Assembly (NCBI RefSeq): GCF_008369445.1
Contig: NZ_VTWH01000001.1
Coordinates: forward strand, 868,001 to 932,000
Reading direction: 5' to 3'
DNA: 64,000 bases
Source: Aureimonas fodinaquatilis
Lineage (GTDB): Bacteria > Pseudomonadota > Alphaproteobacteria > Rhizobiales > Rhizobiaceae
Positions 42,865 through 52,476 of this stretch are shown in pieces; position 1 is the first letter of the stretch; the number at the start of each line of letters is the position of its first letter. The notes under the pieces were generated by a model that saw nothing but the letters and a program-made list of their open reading frames with translations, did not search any database and was not told the origin of the DNA. The translations under genes were made by a program, and so were the position numbers.

Positions 42865-45800
42865 TTATTCTGACCGCAGACTGGTTTGTGCCGCCGCAAT
42901 GTCGCGCTCCAGCTCTGCCTCTGTTTCGCTGTTGGGGCGGGAAAAGCGGGCAAGCGCCAGATAGGCCACCGGTGTCAGGAACAGTGTTGCCACCGTGGAA
43001 AGCCCAAGCCCGCCAACAATGACATAGCCAAGCGAGGCGCGCGCTTCGGCACCGGCCCCGGCGGAAAAGATCAGCGGCACACCGCCGGCAATGGTGGCAA
43101 TCATCGTCATCATCACCGGACGCAGGCGAATGAGCGAGGCTTCCTCGATTGCCTGCCGGACATTGCGCCCCTGATCGCGCAACTGGTTGGCAAATTCCAC
43201 AATCAGAATGCCGTTCTTGGCCATGATGCCAACCAGCAGCACAAGCCCGATCTGGCTGTACAGATTGAGGCTTTCGCCGAAGAACAATAAAGCGAACACC
43301 GCGCATGCCAGGCCGAAGGGTACGGTGGCGATGATGATAAAGGCCGACACAAAGCTTTCAAACTGGGCAGCCAGAACCAGAAACACAATGATGATGGCAA
43401 AACCGAAAACCAGTGTCAGGCCACTGGATGTCTGCTGCAATGTGGCGGCTTCAGCCAGCGGAATGATCTGCGTGCCGGCAGGCAGATAGGGCGCGGCAAA
43501 ACTGGCCAGCTCATTCCAGCTTTGCTGCATGGAGGCACCGGCTGGCAGGTCGGCGGACATGCCAACGGCGCGCGCCTGATTTTCCCGCGACAGGGTAGGG
43601 GCAATGGGTTCTTCCATAACCGACACCACGGTGGACAGTGGCACGATGCGCCCGTCTGGCACACGCAGGAAGATGTTTGACAGGTCGCCCGGATCATTCA
43701 CCGGATCGGCAGATGCCACCAGCCGGATGGGGACAGAGCGGTCTTCCACAAAGGTTGTGCCAATTTCCCGCCCGTCAAGCAGCGCCTGCATTGCCACGCC
43801 CAGCCGGTTGATATCAATGCCCAGATCCGAAGCCCGGCTGCGGTCTATGGAAACGGAAAGCTGCGGTTGTGTGGCTTCAAATGCCAGCCGTACGGAACCC
43901 CAGCGGCCATCTGCCGCCATTTCCGTGCGCAATGTCTCTGCCGTGTCGGCCAGTGCGGTGTAGGATGTGCCGGTCAACGCAAATTGCAGGCCTCTGCCAC
44001 CACCACGAATGCCAAGCGAGTTGGGCTGAATGATCTGCACCTGCACGCCGGGAATTTCGGCAAAGGCCACGTTCAATTCGCTGGCAATCTGCCGCTGTGT
44101 CCTTTCACGCGCATTCCAGTCTGCCAGCGGCACCACCATGAAGGCGGCATTGCCGTTCATAATGCCGATGCGGGAATAGGCGCTCGTGGCCTCTCCACTT
44201 TCCGCATAGGGAATGACTATATCTTCCACCCGGCGTATTTGCGCATCCAGATAATCGAGGCTGGAGCTTTGCGGCGCGGTGATCATCATCAATATCACGC
44301 CGCGGTCTTCCGGCGGGGTCAACTGGCGGGCAATATTGCCAAAAGCCAGAGCGGCAATGCCCGCGAAAACCAGCGAGATGACGACAACCACCAGCGGAAA
44401 ATTCAGGGCCAGCCGCAAAAGCCGGGCGTAAATCTGGCCCAGCCTGACGCCTGTTTCGCCCACCCAACGTTTCACCTTGCCGGTGTTGTTGTGCCGGCCT
44501 TCGCGCGCCAGCAGCCGAGAGGCCATCATCGGGCACAGTGTCAGCGCAATGAAGGATGAGATGATGACGGCCAGTGCCAGCACGAAGCCGAATTCACGGA
44601 ACAGGCCGCCCGCAACGCCGGGCAGAAACGATATGGGTACAAAAACTGCAGCCAGGGTTGCTGTGGTGGAAATGACGGCAAAGAACACTTCGCGCGTGCC
44701 GATAACGGCGGCAGCCTGCGGGCTCATGCCCATATCCCGCCGTCTGACAATGTTTTCCAGAACGATAATCGCGTCATCAACAACCAGACCGGTGGCAAGA
44801 ACCAGCGCCAGCAGGGTGACGATATTGATGGAAAATCCGGCCAGATAGATACAGGCGATAACGCCAATCAGCGCCACCGGAATTGTTGCCGCCGGAATGA
44901 GGGTTGCTCGCATGGACAAAAGAAACAGGTAGATAACCGCAATAACGATCATCACCGCAAGCCCAAGGGTCAGTTGCACCTCGTGAATCGACCCGTTGAT
45001 AAACACGGCTTCATCGCTGATCAGCACAATTCGGGTGCCATCGGAAAAACCGGCATTCAGCGTTTCGATGGTGGAGCGCACACCCTCTGAGATTGCAAGC
45101 GTGGAGGCACCGGCCTGGCGAACGATTTCCAGCCCGATGCCGGTTTGGCCATTAACCCGCAATTTCGACGAAGCTTCATCCGGGCCAATGCGGACATTGG
45201 CGATATCGTGCAGCCTTGTGGTGCGATTGAGCAGAATTTCGCCAAACTCTTCGGGCGTGGAAAGGTTGGCATCTGCCCGAACAATCAGCTTCTGGCTGGC
45301 AGATTCCAGCGCACCCGCAGGCACATCCATGGAAGCGTTTGCCAGCGCGTCTGTCAGATCGGTCAGCGTCAGGCCGCGTGTCGCCAGCTCATCTGCGCGA
45401 ATGTCGATATAGATCTGCTGCTCGCGGTCGCCAGACAGCGTAACCTCCGCCACGCCCTCCACGGCGGCAATTCTGTCTGCAATCTGGTCGTCGACCAGCG
45501 TTGTCAGGTCCTCAATCTTCATGGAGGGGGAAAGAACGGCCAGCCGCATGATTGCGTCGGCATCCGCATCAGCTTTGACGATGCGCGGCTCATCAGCGTC
45601 ATCCGGCAGCCGGTTGGCAATTGCCGCAACCGCATTCGTCACATCATTGGCTGCAACATTAAGGTCGGTTGAATCGGAAAATTCAATGACAACCCGGCTG
45701 TTGCCAAGCCGCGAGCTGGATGAAATGGAAACGATGCCTGCAACTCTGGCAATGGCACTTTCCACCTCACTCGTCACCTGCCGGTCGACCGCCTCGGGCG

Positions 45801-45990
45801 AAGCGCTTTCATAACTTGTGGTTACGGTAATGACCGGGCGATCGACATTTGGAAGTTCACGGATTTCAACGGACTGGAAAGCTGCCAGACCGGCAACCAG
45901 TATCAGCATGTTCAGGACCAGCGTCAGAACCGGCCGTCGGATGAACAGCGAGGTGAATTTGGTTACACCATCCTGTGCCATCTTGCTCAT
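42865..45990 (-). CDS. RND efflux pump inner-membrane permease
   Basis: A 1041-residue HAE1-type RND transporter: signal-anchor helix RRPVLTLVLNMLILVAGLAA, a large periplasmic loop, six helices, and a repeat of the pattern. The proton-relay motif in helix four, ATGLVVDDAIIVLENIVRRR, keeps both Asp residues. A second half loop ends with GLVLLVGIMAKNGILIVEFA. With the adaptor upstream (ATGA overlap) it forms a tripartite pump; the outer-membrane channel gene is not here. Substrates probably hydrophobic drugs or detergents; no regulator gene is adjacent. Confidence 0.93.
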   Translation of the reverse strand: MSKMAQDGVTKFTSLFIRRPVLTLVLNMLILVAGLAAFQSVEIRELPNVDRPVITVTTSYESASPEAVDRQVTSEVESAIARVAGIVSISSSSRLGNSRVVIEFSDSTDLNVAANDVTNAVAAIANRLPDDADEPRIVKADADADAIMRLAVLSPSMKIEDLTTLVDDQIADRIAAVEGVAEVTLSGDREQQIYIDIRADELATRGLTLTDLTDALANASMDVPAGALESASQKLIVRADANLSTPEEFGEILLNRTTRLHDIANVRIGPDEASSKLRVNGQTGIGLEIVRQAGASTLAISEGVRSTIETLNAGFSDGTRIVLISDEAVFINGSIHEVQLTLGLAVMIVIAVIYLFLLSMRATLIPAATIPVALIGVIACIYLAGFSINIVTLLALVLATGLVVDDAIIVLENIVRRRDMGMSPQAAAVIGTREVFFAVISTTATLAAVFVPISFLPGVAGGLFREFGFVLALAVIISSFIALTLCPMMASRLLAREGRHNNTGKVKRWVGETGVRLGQIYARLLRLALNFPLVVVVISLVFAGIAALAFGNIARQLTPPEDRGVILMMITAPQSSSLDYLDAQIRRVEDIVIPYAESGEATSAYSRIGIMNGNAAFMVVPLADWNARERTQRQIASELNVAFAEIPGVQVQIIQPNSLGIRGGGRGLQFALTGTSYTALADTAETLRTEMAADGRWGSVRLAFEATQPQLSVSIDRSRASDLGIDINRLGVAMQALLDGREIGTTFVEDRSVPIRLVASADPVNDPGDLSNIFLRVPDGRIVPLSTVVSVMEEPIAPTLSRENQARAVGMSADLPAGASMQQSWNELASFAAPYLPAGTQIIPLAEAATLQQTSSGLTLVFGFAIIIVFLVLAAQFESFVSAFIIIATVPFGLACAVFALLFFGESLNLYSQIGLVLLVGIMAKNGILIVEFANQLRDQGRNVRQAIEEASLIRLRPVMMTMIATIAGGVPLIFSAGAGAEARASLGYVIVGGLGLSTVATLFLTPVAYLALARFSRPNSETEAELERDIAAAQTSLRSE

Positions 45991-47252
45991 GGCGTTGCAG
46001 ATCTTGTCTGGCCGGGCACATCACCCTGTGCAAGGAAGGCCCTGTCGCCGCTTGCTGCCGGCGAACGGTCAACGGTTGGCACTTCATCCGGCAGGGCAGG
46101 CAGTGCTGCCGGGTTCTGCTGGCGCACAGGTGCGCCCTCGCGCAACTGCTGCAGCCCTTCTGTCACCACCGCATCTCCAGCGGCCAGCTCGGTGGAAGAT
46201 ACAAGAACCCGGTTCACGCTGCGTTCGATGATGTTCACAGATGCCTTGCGAACCGCCCCGTCAGACACAACCCAGACATAGGGGCCCGAGCGTTCCCACT
46301 GAACAGCCAGTGCATCGACAGAAAGATATTGCTGGCCGGGAAAGCCGATATCCACCGTGAAAGACATTCCGGGCCGTAAGTCATCGGCTACATTGTCCAC
46401 GGTTGCTTCGGCGCGCAAGGTGCGGCTGGCAGCATCAACCCGGTTGTCCAGCGCCGAAATCTGCCCGCTATATTGCTTGCCCGTGCGGGTCGTGGGTATG
46501 GCTGTTACCGCATGATCGAGTGCAATTTGCGGAACGAATGCCTCCGGTATTTCAACCACTACTTTCAATTGCGACCGGTCATCCAGAGTTGCAACCAACG
46601 TCTGGTTTGAAACCAGCGCTCCCGGCTCAAGCGTCACAAGGCCGATGCGGCCGCTGATCGGCGCGGTGATATTGCGGTCTTCCAGGGCGATTTCCGCTGA
46701 TTGAAGGTCCAATGCAGCGGCTTCCACCGCGCGGCGCACTTCATCATTCTGCACGGTCGTGACTGCCCCGGTGCGCAGCAACGACTGGTAGCGGGTGGCC
46801 TGTTCCTGCGCCGCTTCCAGTGCAATGCGGGCCCGCTGGACTGCCACTGTCTCGTTGCTGTTGCGCAGGGTGGCCAGAACCTGCCCCTGTTCAACCGCGT
46901 CGCCAGAGCGCACATTGATTTCCTGAACCAGTCCGGTTGCGTCCGGATAAATGGCAACTGAACGCTGAGCCTGCCCGGTGCCGATTGTGCGCAACCTGTC
47001 GCGAGTGACGTCTGGTCGGACGATATCGGTTACAACCAGTGTCGCCTGATTTTGGCGCGAGCGCTGGGGCGTGGCGGAAATTTTTGTTTCCGACCCGCGT
47101 GAGACTGCTTCGACCAGAGAGACGAGCGGGGAGGGCAGACTGTCGCGGTATGCCAACAATGCGCGGCCCGGTGTTTCAAACGCCCACAACGAAACCAGCG
47201 CCAGCGCGCAGACAACAAACAGTGCGGCAAATATCTGTCGAATGAAGGCCAT
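45987..47252 (-). CDS. RND efflux pump periplasmic adaptor
   Basis: A 421-residue membrane-fusion protein: N-terminal anchor helix IRQIFAALFVVCALALVSLW, biotinyl-lipoyl halves (SGDAVEQGQVLATLRNSNET and DRNITAPISGRIGLVTLEPG), an alpha-hairpin of about 60 residues, and beta-barrel domains (RPGMSFTVDIGFPGQQYLSV). It joins the permease to an outer-membrane channel. The start MAFIRQIF at 47252 has AGGAA five bases upstream and is preferred to upstream ATGs. First gene of the pump operon. Confidence 0.92.
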   Translation of the reverse strand: MAFIRQIFAALFVVCALALVSLWAFETPGRALLAYRDSLPSPLVSLVEAVSRGSETKISATPQRSRQNQATLVVTDIVRPDVTRDRLRTIGTGQAQRSVAIYPDATGLVQEINVRSGDAVEQGQVLATLRNSNETVAVQRARIALEAAQEQATRYQSLLRTGAVTTVQNDEVRRAVEAAALDLQSAEIALEDRNITAPISGRIGLVTLEPGALVSNQTLVATLDDRSQLKVVVEIPEAFVPQIALDHAVTAIPTTRTGKQYSGQISALDNRVDAASRTLRAEATVDNVADDLRPGMSFTVDIGFPGQQYLSVDALAVQWERSGPYVWVVSDGAVRKASVNIIERSVNRVLVSSTELAAGDAVVTEGLQQLREGAPVRQQNPAALPALPDEVPTVDRSPAASGDRAFLAQGDVPGQTRSATP

Positions 47253-47482
47253 TGGTTCCTTTGCCATGATCGGCGATATCATCTGCCCTTATAGCATTAT
47301 CGCTAAACCATCATTGATGACCATTCTTCACAAATTTCTACCAAACGGCGTTTTCTTTCGTAACGTTTTGTTGCGCGAAATGTTGCCTGAAGCATTTCTG
47401 CCTGGAACGCCATGGTGCTTTGCAGCAAAAACGCGAGTGTTTGAAACGGCCGTGTTGAGCACTTGACCTTGTGTTTCAGGCA

Positions 47483-50400
47483 TCACGCAGTGCTTGTGAC
47501 CGCCCACGCATTGGCCCAGATGGGTGCCATGAAGCTTGCAAAACCGCTTGTGCCCACGCCGGTGTCGAGCCCGGAGGACATGGCGTCGATCAGCATGTTC
47601 ACCTGCATCCCCACAAGGGCGGACCCGTTCTGATCGGCAAAGGCGACCTTGGATGAGTTGTTGCCCGTAAAATAATCGACAATCATAACGCCGGCTATTC
47701 CGAGATATTCGGATTTATCCACCCCGGTGATGACCTGCTCGCGTCTGATCAGCAGGCTGTCCAAGTGCCTTGTGAAGAACAGGTTGCGATAGTCAACGCC
47801 TGTAAAGACAAACAGGCTGCCACTGAGGTCCGCTCCGTCTTCAGCCTGCACGACATCATGGCCAAACTCTCCGTCGAAGAACATGCTGTCGCCGCCACGT
47901 CCGTAAATCTGGTCATTGCCTGCGCCACCATCGATGATATCGGCGCCCAGGCCACCGTAGATTTCATCCCGGCCAGCACCGCCAAACAGAACATCCTTGC
48001 CGGAACCGCCATTCAGCGTGTCATCGCCACCCCGCCCGATCAACCGGTTGTCCTGCGCGTTACCAGTCAGACTGTCGTTGTGTTCCGAGCCTTCCAGCCA
48101 CTCGATGCTGCGCAGCGTGTCATTTGTCGGAGTTGTGCCACCAAGCCAGTCAACTGACTTGCGATCAATGTTGACATCAACCCCCTTGCTTATGAACCGT
48201 AAGGAGAGAATGTCGTTGCCCGCGCCGCCATCAAACAGATCGAAAAGGGTTGCGTCGCCAGCAACCAGAATGTCGTTGCCGCCTTCTCCATAGAACTCGT
48301 TCTGAGCGTTGCGGGAGCGGGCATCGTCAAAAATAATGTCATTGCCCTCGCCACCGCGCATGACATCGCTGCCTTCGCCGCCAATGAGAATGTCGTTTCC
48401 AAGACCGCCCTTCAGCAGGTCCCGGCCTGCGCCACCTGCCAGAACGCTGTTGTCCGCCCCCGCCTCGATGCAATCATCACCATCCTGGCCATACAGGGCA
48501 TCTTCTCCACTGCCGCCTGTAATGCTGTCATTGCCGCTGCCGCCCCAAATCGTATCATTGCCAGCCTCGCCCATCAGGGTATCATTGCCGCTGCCGCCGA
48601 ATATCTGATCGTTGCCGTCATCTCCTTCAATGCGGTCATTGCCAAAGCCACCATCAATGATGTCGTCGCCGGCACCACCGTCAATTGTGTCACTGTAATT
48701 GACCCCGGCTTTCTCCGCCGGTTGCGTCGCGTCATTCTCGCCAGTTGACGCATCGTCGCCGAAAATCAGATCATTGGCGCCACCAGCTTTGATTGTGTCT
48801 TTTCCTTCTCCGCCAATCAGCGTGTCGCCTGCAACCGCGGCAGGGGATATGGCATCAGTCGAGTTCAGGCCGATAATGTAGTCATCGCCTTCCCCGCCGA
48901 TCAGCAGGTCAGACCCGTCGCCGCCATCCAGAATATCGTCCCCTGCGCCGCCAGTCAGCCGGTCGTTACCCTTGTGGCCACGCAATTCATCATCACCACT
49001 GTTTCCAAAGAAACTGTCGTCCCAATCGCCGCCCATCATCTGATCATTCAGGTTTGAACCGTAGATCCACTCGATACTGGACAGCGTGTCGGTCTGGCCT
49101 TGAGTGTAAAAGTCCTTCACGGTGACGATTGTGCGGGAAACAATGGTGCGTGTTTCCTTGCCTTGGGAAAAGGTCTCGGTTTTTTCAACCACATTGTGCA
49201 CTGTGCCCAGACCAGTTTTGGTGGCTTCGTAACCATAGGGCGTTGATGGGTTTCTGGTGGCAACCACTTTCAAGGCATGGCTGTCCGCATGGCTCTGGCT
49301 CAGAGCAAAACGATAGTCGACGCCGTCAAAACCATCCTGACCATCCACGCCCGCGGCGCGCAGGCCCAAAATGACCATGTCATCGCCAGCGCCCATTTTT
49401 AGACTTAGGCCACTGTCAGAACCTCTGGTTCGCGTATTTGCCGCCAGTTCGAAGGATGCAAAATTGCGCACATCGGCAGTTGTGTGGCTGGCGCCGTCAA
49501 CAATCTCCATTGCTTTGTCGCCGGCTCTCGGCAGGCTGGATCCATATCGAGTGTTTTTACCTGCCACCGCGGAGGCGCGGCTCTCATCCGTTACCCGCAT
49601 CAATGGGGTCAACATGGTGAAATACTGAGACGAGGCGCCGGAGTTGATATCAATAATATCAGATACCAAAGACTGACCATACAGCCCGTTTTTGCTCGGC
49701 TTTGCGCTGCTCCCGTCTTCAACATACATGTAATTGACGCCGCTTTTGACACCTTGCGCAATTTTGCCACCGGTGATCCCGGCCACCTGCGCCATGTCTG
49801 CGCGCAATTCCTGGCCGGTCACTGCCACAACGCGCTTGACTTCGGTTGACGCGGCCAGCGCCTTCATGGAATCGATGTAGCCTTGCTGCGCTTGCTTCTC
49901 ACGCGTGTCAAAACCGTCATTCCAGAAATCCTGAACAGCGCTTTCAACTGTGCCATCAGCGCCTGCTCGGCCCAGATAGTCTTTCAGAATGGTGTGGCCC
50001 AAGGCATCACCATTAAAGGCAAACTGAAGGAATCCGGAGAACAGATTGGCGATTGGAATGGCGGATATGACCGCCTGTGTGTGCTGATTGTCGTAATATT
50101 TGCCGATGGCCCAGTCGCCAGACCATTTTGTTTCGGCATAGGTTTTCCAGGCGGCATCGCGCATTTCCGCCAGCTTGACAGCGTTGCTAATGGCAGTGGG
50201 CTGAAACATGGAAGCGGCTGTCCACAGCAGCATGCCTGCTGGCGCAGTTGCCGAAGCAACGCCGTAGCTGGACAATAACTGCCAGACCAATTCACTGCTG
50301 GCTGCGGCAATGTCACCCGCCGAAGCGCCATGGCTGCGGGCTGCATCTGCTATATTCAGCGAACCAGACAGCACATTGGCAACGGTGCCGATGGTGGAAA

Positions 50401-51457
50401 TGCCAGCCTGTTGCAGGGCAAAGCCGGGGGTGATCACATTGCTCGCTTTGCCAAGAAAGCTGAGGCCGCGTGCGGCATATGCCAGGTCCGCAGTCACCTG
50501 CGAACTGATCGCCGCAATTTTCAGCCCGTCAGCGTCGAGGTTTTCTACAAGTCTGGCAATGGACGTTGCCGCACGCAATGCGGAAACTGCGGCAAGCGCT
50601 TTGCCACCGGCCTGCATTGTTCCAGCGCCAAGGTTGGTTTCAAGGCCGTTCGAGCTCGTGTAGAGTTGGAGGAGCTTATAGGAGAAATATCCCTCGGTGA
50701 TCAGGTTTGCCGTTTTGCTGGCATATCCGATAAGGTCCGAAACCTTCTCCCCACCTGATACAGTCACTTCTGCAAAATCTATAAGAGACAGCAGAAAGGT
50801 GAAACTTTGCCGAGCCATGATTGCACCGGCAAAATTTTTCAGCTCCAGATCAGTTGTAATGGCACGGAGTTCTTCCCCGCCATTGTTGCCTCTTGCCACG
50901 ATTTCATAATATTTCGAGACTGGAAGGCCCAATGGAGGCGCATCTGCTCCGCTGATCGCGTTGACGCTCGGGGCACCCAAAAATCCGGCATTGCCGCCAT
51001 TTCCTGGAATGCGGCGTTGCTGCCGGCCGAGCCTTAGCATCATACGCTCGCGGAAAAGCTCGAGCATCAACTCATGGTCGCGTGCCTTCTCAACCTTGGC
51101 AACAGACCCGAACGTGCGGGCATTGTGCCACGCGGCGTCATAGAATGCGTCAAATGGTTTTTTGAGGATCTCCTGAGTGCTGATCACGGATATCGGCTGG
51201 CTCTCGGCCTGCAGACTGTCAGTCGTGCGAACAACCGTTTCGGCATTCACAGCGACCTTCAATACCGCCTGCCACCGATCTGGTGCATCGAAGGCAGGGC
51301 CTGTCTGATTTTCCAATGCCAGAGGTGCGAAAAGCGTGGCGATCAACTCATCAAACGTTGAAACCTCAAGCTTTATTTCCTGATAATCTTGGATTGATGC
51401 TGCGATTGCCGAAAGAAGTTCCTGAGTTTGCTCTATGGCCTCAGCAGTCGAACCCAT
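47483..51457 (-). CDS. HlyA-like RTX cytolysin candidate, calcium-binding
   Basis: A 1324-residue protein. Residues 1-230 form a helical lead; about 240-430 is rich in Ala/Gly hydrophobic segments (for example KALAAVSALRAATSIARLV and YGVASATAPAGMLLWTAASM) in the place of the HlyA pore-forming region. Residues 540-670 follow HlyA in order: KRVVAVTGQELRADMAQVAG, IIDINSGASSQYFTMLTPLM, EIVDGASHTTADVRNF. From about 800 to 1200 there are over thirty GGxGxDxLx repeats that bind calcium after export, interrupted several times. The end (about 1210-1324) resembles the RTX C-terminal domain with its uncleaved secretion signal, so a type I system should export it. No acyltransferase or exporter gene is adjacent. 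ATG 51457 and GTG 51466 are both possible. Confidence 0.85.
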   Translation of the reverse strand: MGSTAEAIEQTQELLSAIAASIQDYQEIKLEVSTFDELIATLFAPLALENQTGPAFDAPDRWQAVLKVAVNAETVVRTTDSLQAESQPISVISTQEILKKPFDAFYDAAWHNARTFGSVAKVEKARDHELMLELFRERMMLRLGRQQRRIPGNGGNAGFLGAPSVNAISGADAPPLGLPVSKYYEIVARGNNGGEELRAITTDLELKNFAGAIMARQSFTFLLSLIDFAEVTVSGGEKVSDLIGYASKTANLITEGYFSYKLLQLYTSSNGLETNLGAGTMQAGGKALAAVSALRAATSIARLVENLDADGLKIAAISSQVTADLAYAARGLSFLGKASNVITPGFALQQAGISTIGTVANVLSGSLNIADAARSHGASAGDIAAASSELVWQLLSSYGVASATAPAGMLLWTAASMFQPTAISNAVKLAEMRDAAWKTYAETKWSGDWAIGKYYDNQHTQAVISAIPIANLFSGFLQFAFNGDALGHTILKDYLGRAGADGTVESAVQDFWNDGFDTREKQAQQGYIDSMKALAASTEVKRVVAVTGQELRADMAQVAGITGGKIAQGVKSGVNYMYVEDGSSAKPSKNGLYGQSLVSDIIDINSGASSQYFTMLTPLMRVTDESRASAVAGKNTRYGSSLPRAGDKAMEIVDGASHTTADVRNFASFELAANTRTRGSDSGLSLKMGAGDDMVILGLRAAGVDGQDGFDGVDYRFALSQSHADSHALKVVATRNPSTPYGYEATKTGLGTVHNVVEKTETFSQGKETRTIVSRTIVTVKDFYTQGQTDTLSSIEWIYGSNLNDQMMGGDWDDSFFGNSGDDELRGHKGNDRLTGGAGDDILDGGDGSDLLIGGEGDDYIIGLNSTDAISPAAVAGDTLIGGEGKDTIKAGGANDLIFGDDASTGENDATQPAEKAGVNYSDTIDGGAGDDIIDGGFGNDRIEGDDGNDQIFGGSGNDTLMGEAGNDTIWGGSGNDSITGGSGEDALYGQDGDDCIEAGADNSVLAGGAGRDLLKGGLGNDILIGGEGSDVMRGGEGNDIIFDDARSRNAQNEFYGEGGNDILVAGDATLFDLFDGGAGNDILSLRFISKGVDVNIDRKSVDWLGGTTPTNDTLRSIEWLEGSEHNDSLTGNAQDNRLIGRGGDDTLNGGSGKDVLFGGAGRDEIYGGLGADIIDGGAGNDQIYGRGGDSMFFDGEFGHDVVQAEDGADLSGSLFVFTGVDYRNLFFTRHLDSLLIRREQVITGVDKSEYLGIAGVMIVDYFTGNNSSKVAFADQNGSALVGMQVNMLIDAMSSGLDTGVGTSGFASFMAPIWANAWAVTSTA

Positions 51458-51481
51458 GTTGATCACTTTATATACATTAGA

Positions 51482-51513
51482 GAACTTTCAGAAATTTCGA
51501 CAACCGAAAGTTC
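51482..51513. promoter_or_regulatory. Inverted repeat upstream of the RTX gene
   Basis: GAACTTTC and GAAAGTTC, perfect 8-bp arms 16 bases apart, 25-56 bases before the RTX start codon, in a strongly AT-rich stretch with TATATAAAG near 51470. It could be an operator over the promoter; the protein that might bind is unknown. Confidence 0.4.
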
Positions 51514-51606
51514 AATACACTACGAGGAGATTGCATTTTCGTAGATCGTATATCTAAAAAAAATAGAAGGCAGCAATGCACCTCAGATAGTACTTTTAGC
51601 AAAATG

Positions 51607-51642
51607 CAAAAAGGCCAGAGCAACTATACGTTGCTCTGGCCT
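51607..51642 (-). terminator. Terminator of the PRC-barrel gene
   Basis: A perfect 13-bp stem AGGCCAGAGCAAC/GTTGCTCTGGCCT with a 5-base loop, followed on the minus strand by TTTTTGC. It lies 40 bases past the stop codon of the PRC-barrel gene and insulates the RTX promoter region. Confidence 0.85.
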
Positions 51643-51681
51643 GATTTTGTTTGTAGAAATTCTACAAACATTGTCCGTCAA

Positions 51682-52293
51682 TTATGGAGTGACAGTGCCG
51701 CTCTCGATCCGCATCGTGTCGCGGTTAGTGGAATATGTTTCGCTGTCATATTCCGGAGCTGCATCCAGTTCCTCACGTGTGAAGTCTGTTGTCACGTAGA
51801 GCGAACCACCCGAATCCTGCTGGAACTGCAGATTGTCCATGGCAACTGCAACTGGCTTGGAGCCAATTCCGAGGAAACCGCCAACATCAACGATGATCGC
51901 GTCAACTGTGCCGTCCGCTGTCAGCGCAATGTCGCCAACACGGCCCAGCGAGCTGTCATCCGGTCCATAAACCGTCGTGCCCATCAGCTTGTCGGCAGTC
52001 AGTTCAGCGCCCGTAATAGGCATCAGATCTGCTGGTCGTGCCGATGTTTCAGCGGCTGGTGCAGTTGTTGTGGTTGCTGTGCCAGCATCCGGTGCCATTG
52101 GTGTTACCGGTGCGGCTGGTGCCGTATCAGCTGGTGCCATTGGTGTGGTGTCTGCTGGCGCCATGGGGGTTGTGTCAGCCGGAGCTGTCGTTGCTGGCGG
52201 CGTGGTTGTTGCTGGAGTTCCAGTTTCCTGCGCAATTGCGCCGGTGGCCAGAAGGGTCGAAACAGCCAAGGTGGCGATAATTTTACGAGTCAT
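51682..52293 (-). CDS. Exported PRC-barrel domain protein
   Basis: A 203-residue protein: signal peptide TRKIIATLAVSTLLATGAIA, a low-complexity segment of about 75 residues made of Ala/Pro/Thr with repeats of TTPMAPAD, and a PRC-barrel domain from about residue 108 (LMGTTVYGPDDSSLGRVGDI, IIVDVGGFLGIGSKPVAVAM). Exported PRC-barrel proteins are common in Hyphomicrobiales and often stress-induced; their role is not known. An EcfG-type promoter lies about 190 bases upstream and a strong terminator follows. The start at 52293 coincides with the signal peptide and has GGGAG about ten bases before it; the longer frame is rejected. Confidence 0.88.
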   Translation of the reverse strand: MTRKIIATLAVSTLLATGAIAQETGTPATTTPPATTAPADTTPMAPADTTPMAPADTAPAAPVTPMAPDAGTATTTTAPAAETSARPADLMPITGAELTADKLMGTTVYGPDDSSLGRVGDIALTADGTVDAIIVDVGGFLGIGSKPVAVAMDNLQFQQDSGGSLYVTTDFTREELDAAPEYDSETYSTNRDTMRIESGTVTP

Positions 52294-52476
52294 AAACGAA
52301 AGTCTCCCTTTTACTAACTGGACCACAGCTCGTGCACTGACCGGAATAGCTAAACTCAAGTGCATCCGAATTGGTCGCACCCTTGAAGCTGCAAATAACT
52401 TGCAATTTTCTGCCTTTTCAGGCGCCATCCGGTCAGGCCAATCATGCAGGCCCTCTGATTTTCAGATCGAGGGAAT

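Noticed and set aside
45987-47252. Adaptor protein as HlyD-like partner of the RTX protein
   Set aside because: It overlaps the RND permease gene by ATGA and has the AcrA-type domain order; no ABC exporter is present, so it belongs to the efflux pump.
47850-49050. Direct repeats that could suggest a CRISPR array or satellite
   Set aside because: They are in frame and encode the GGxGxDxLx calcium-binding repeats of the RTX protein; spacing is 27 bases with coding variation.
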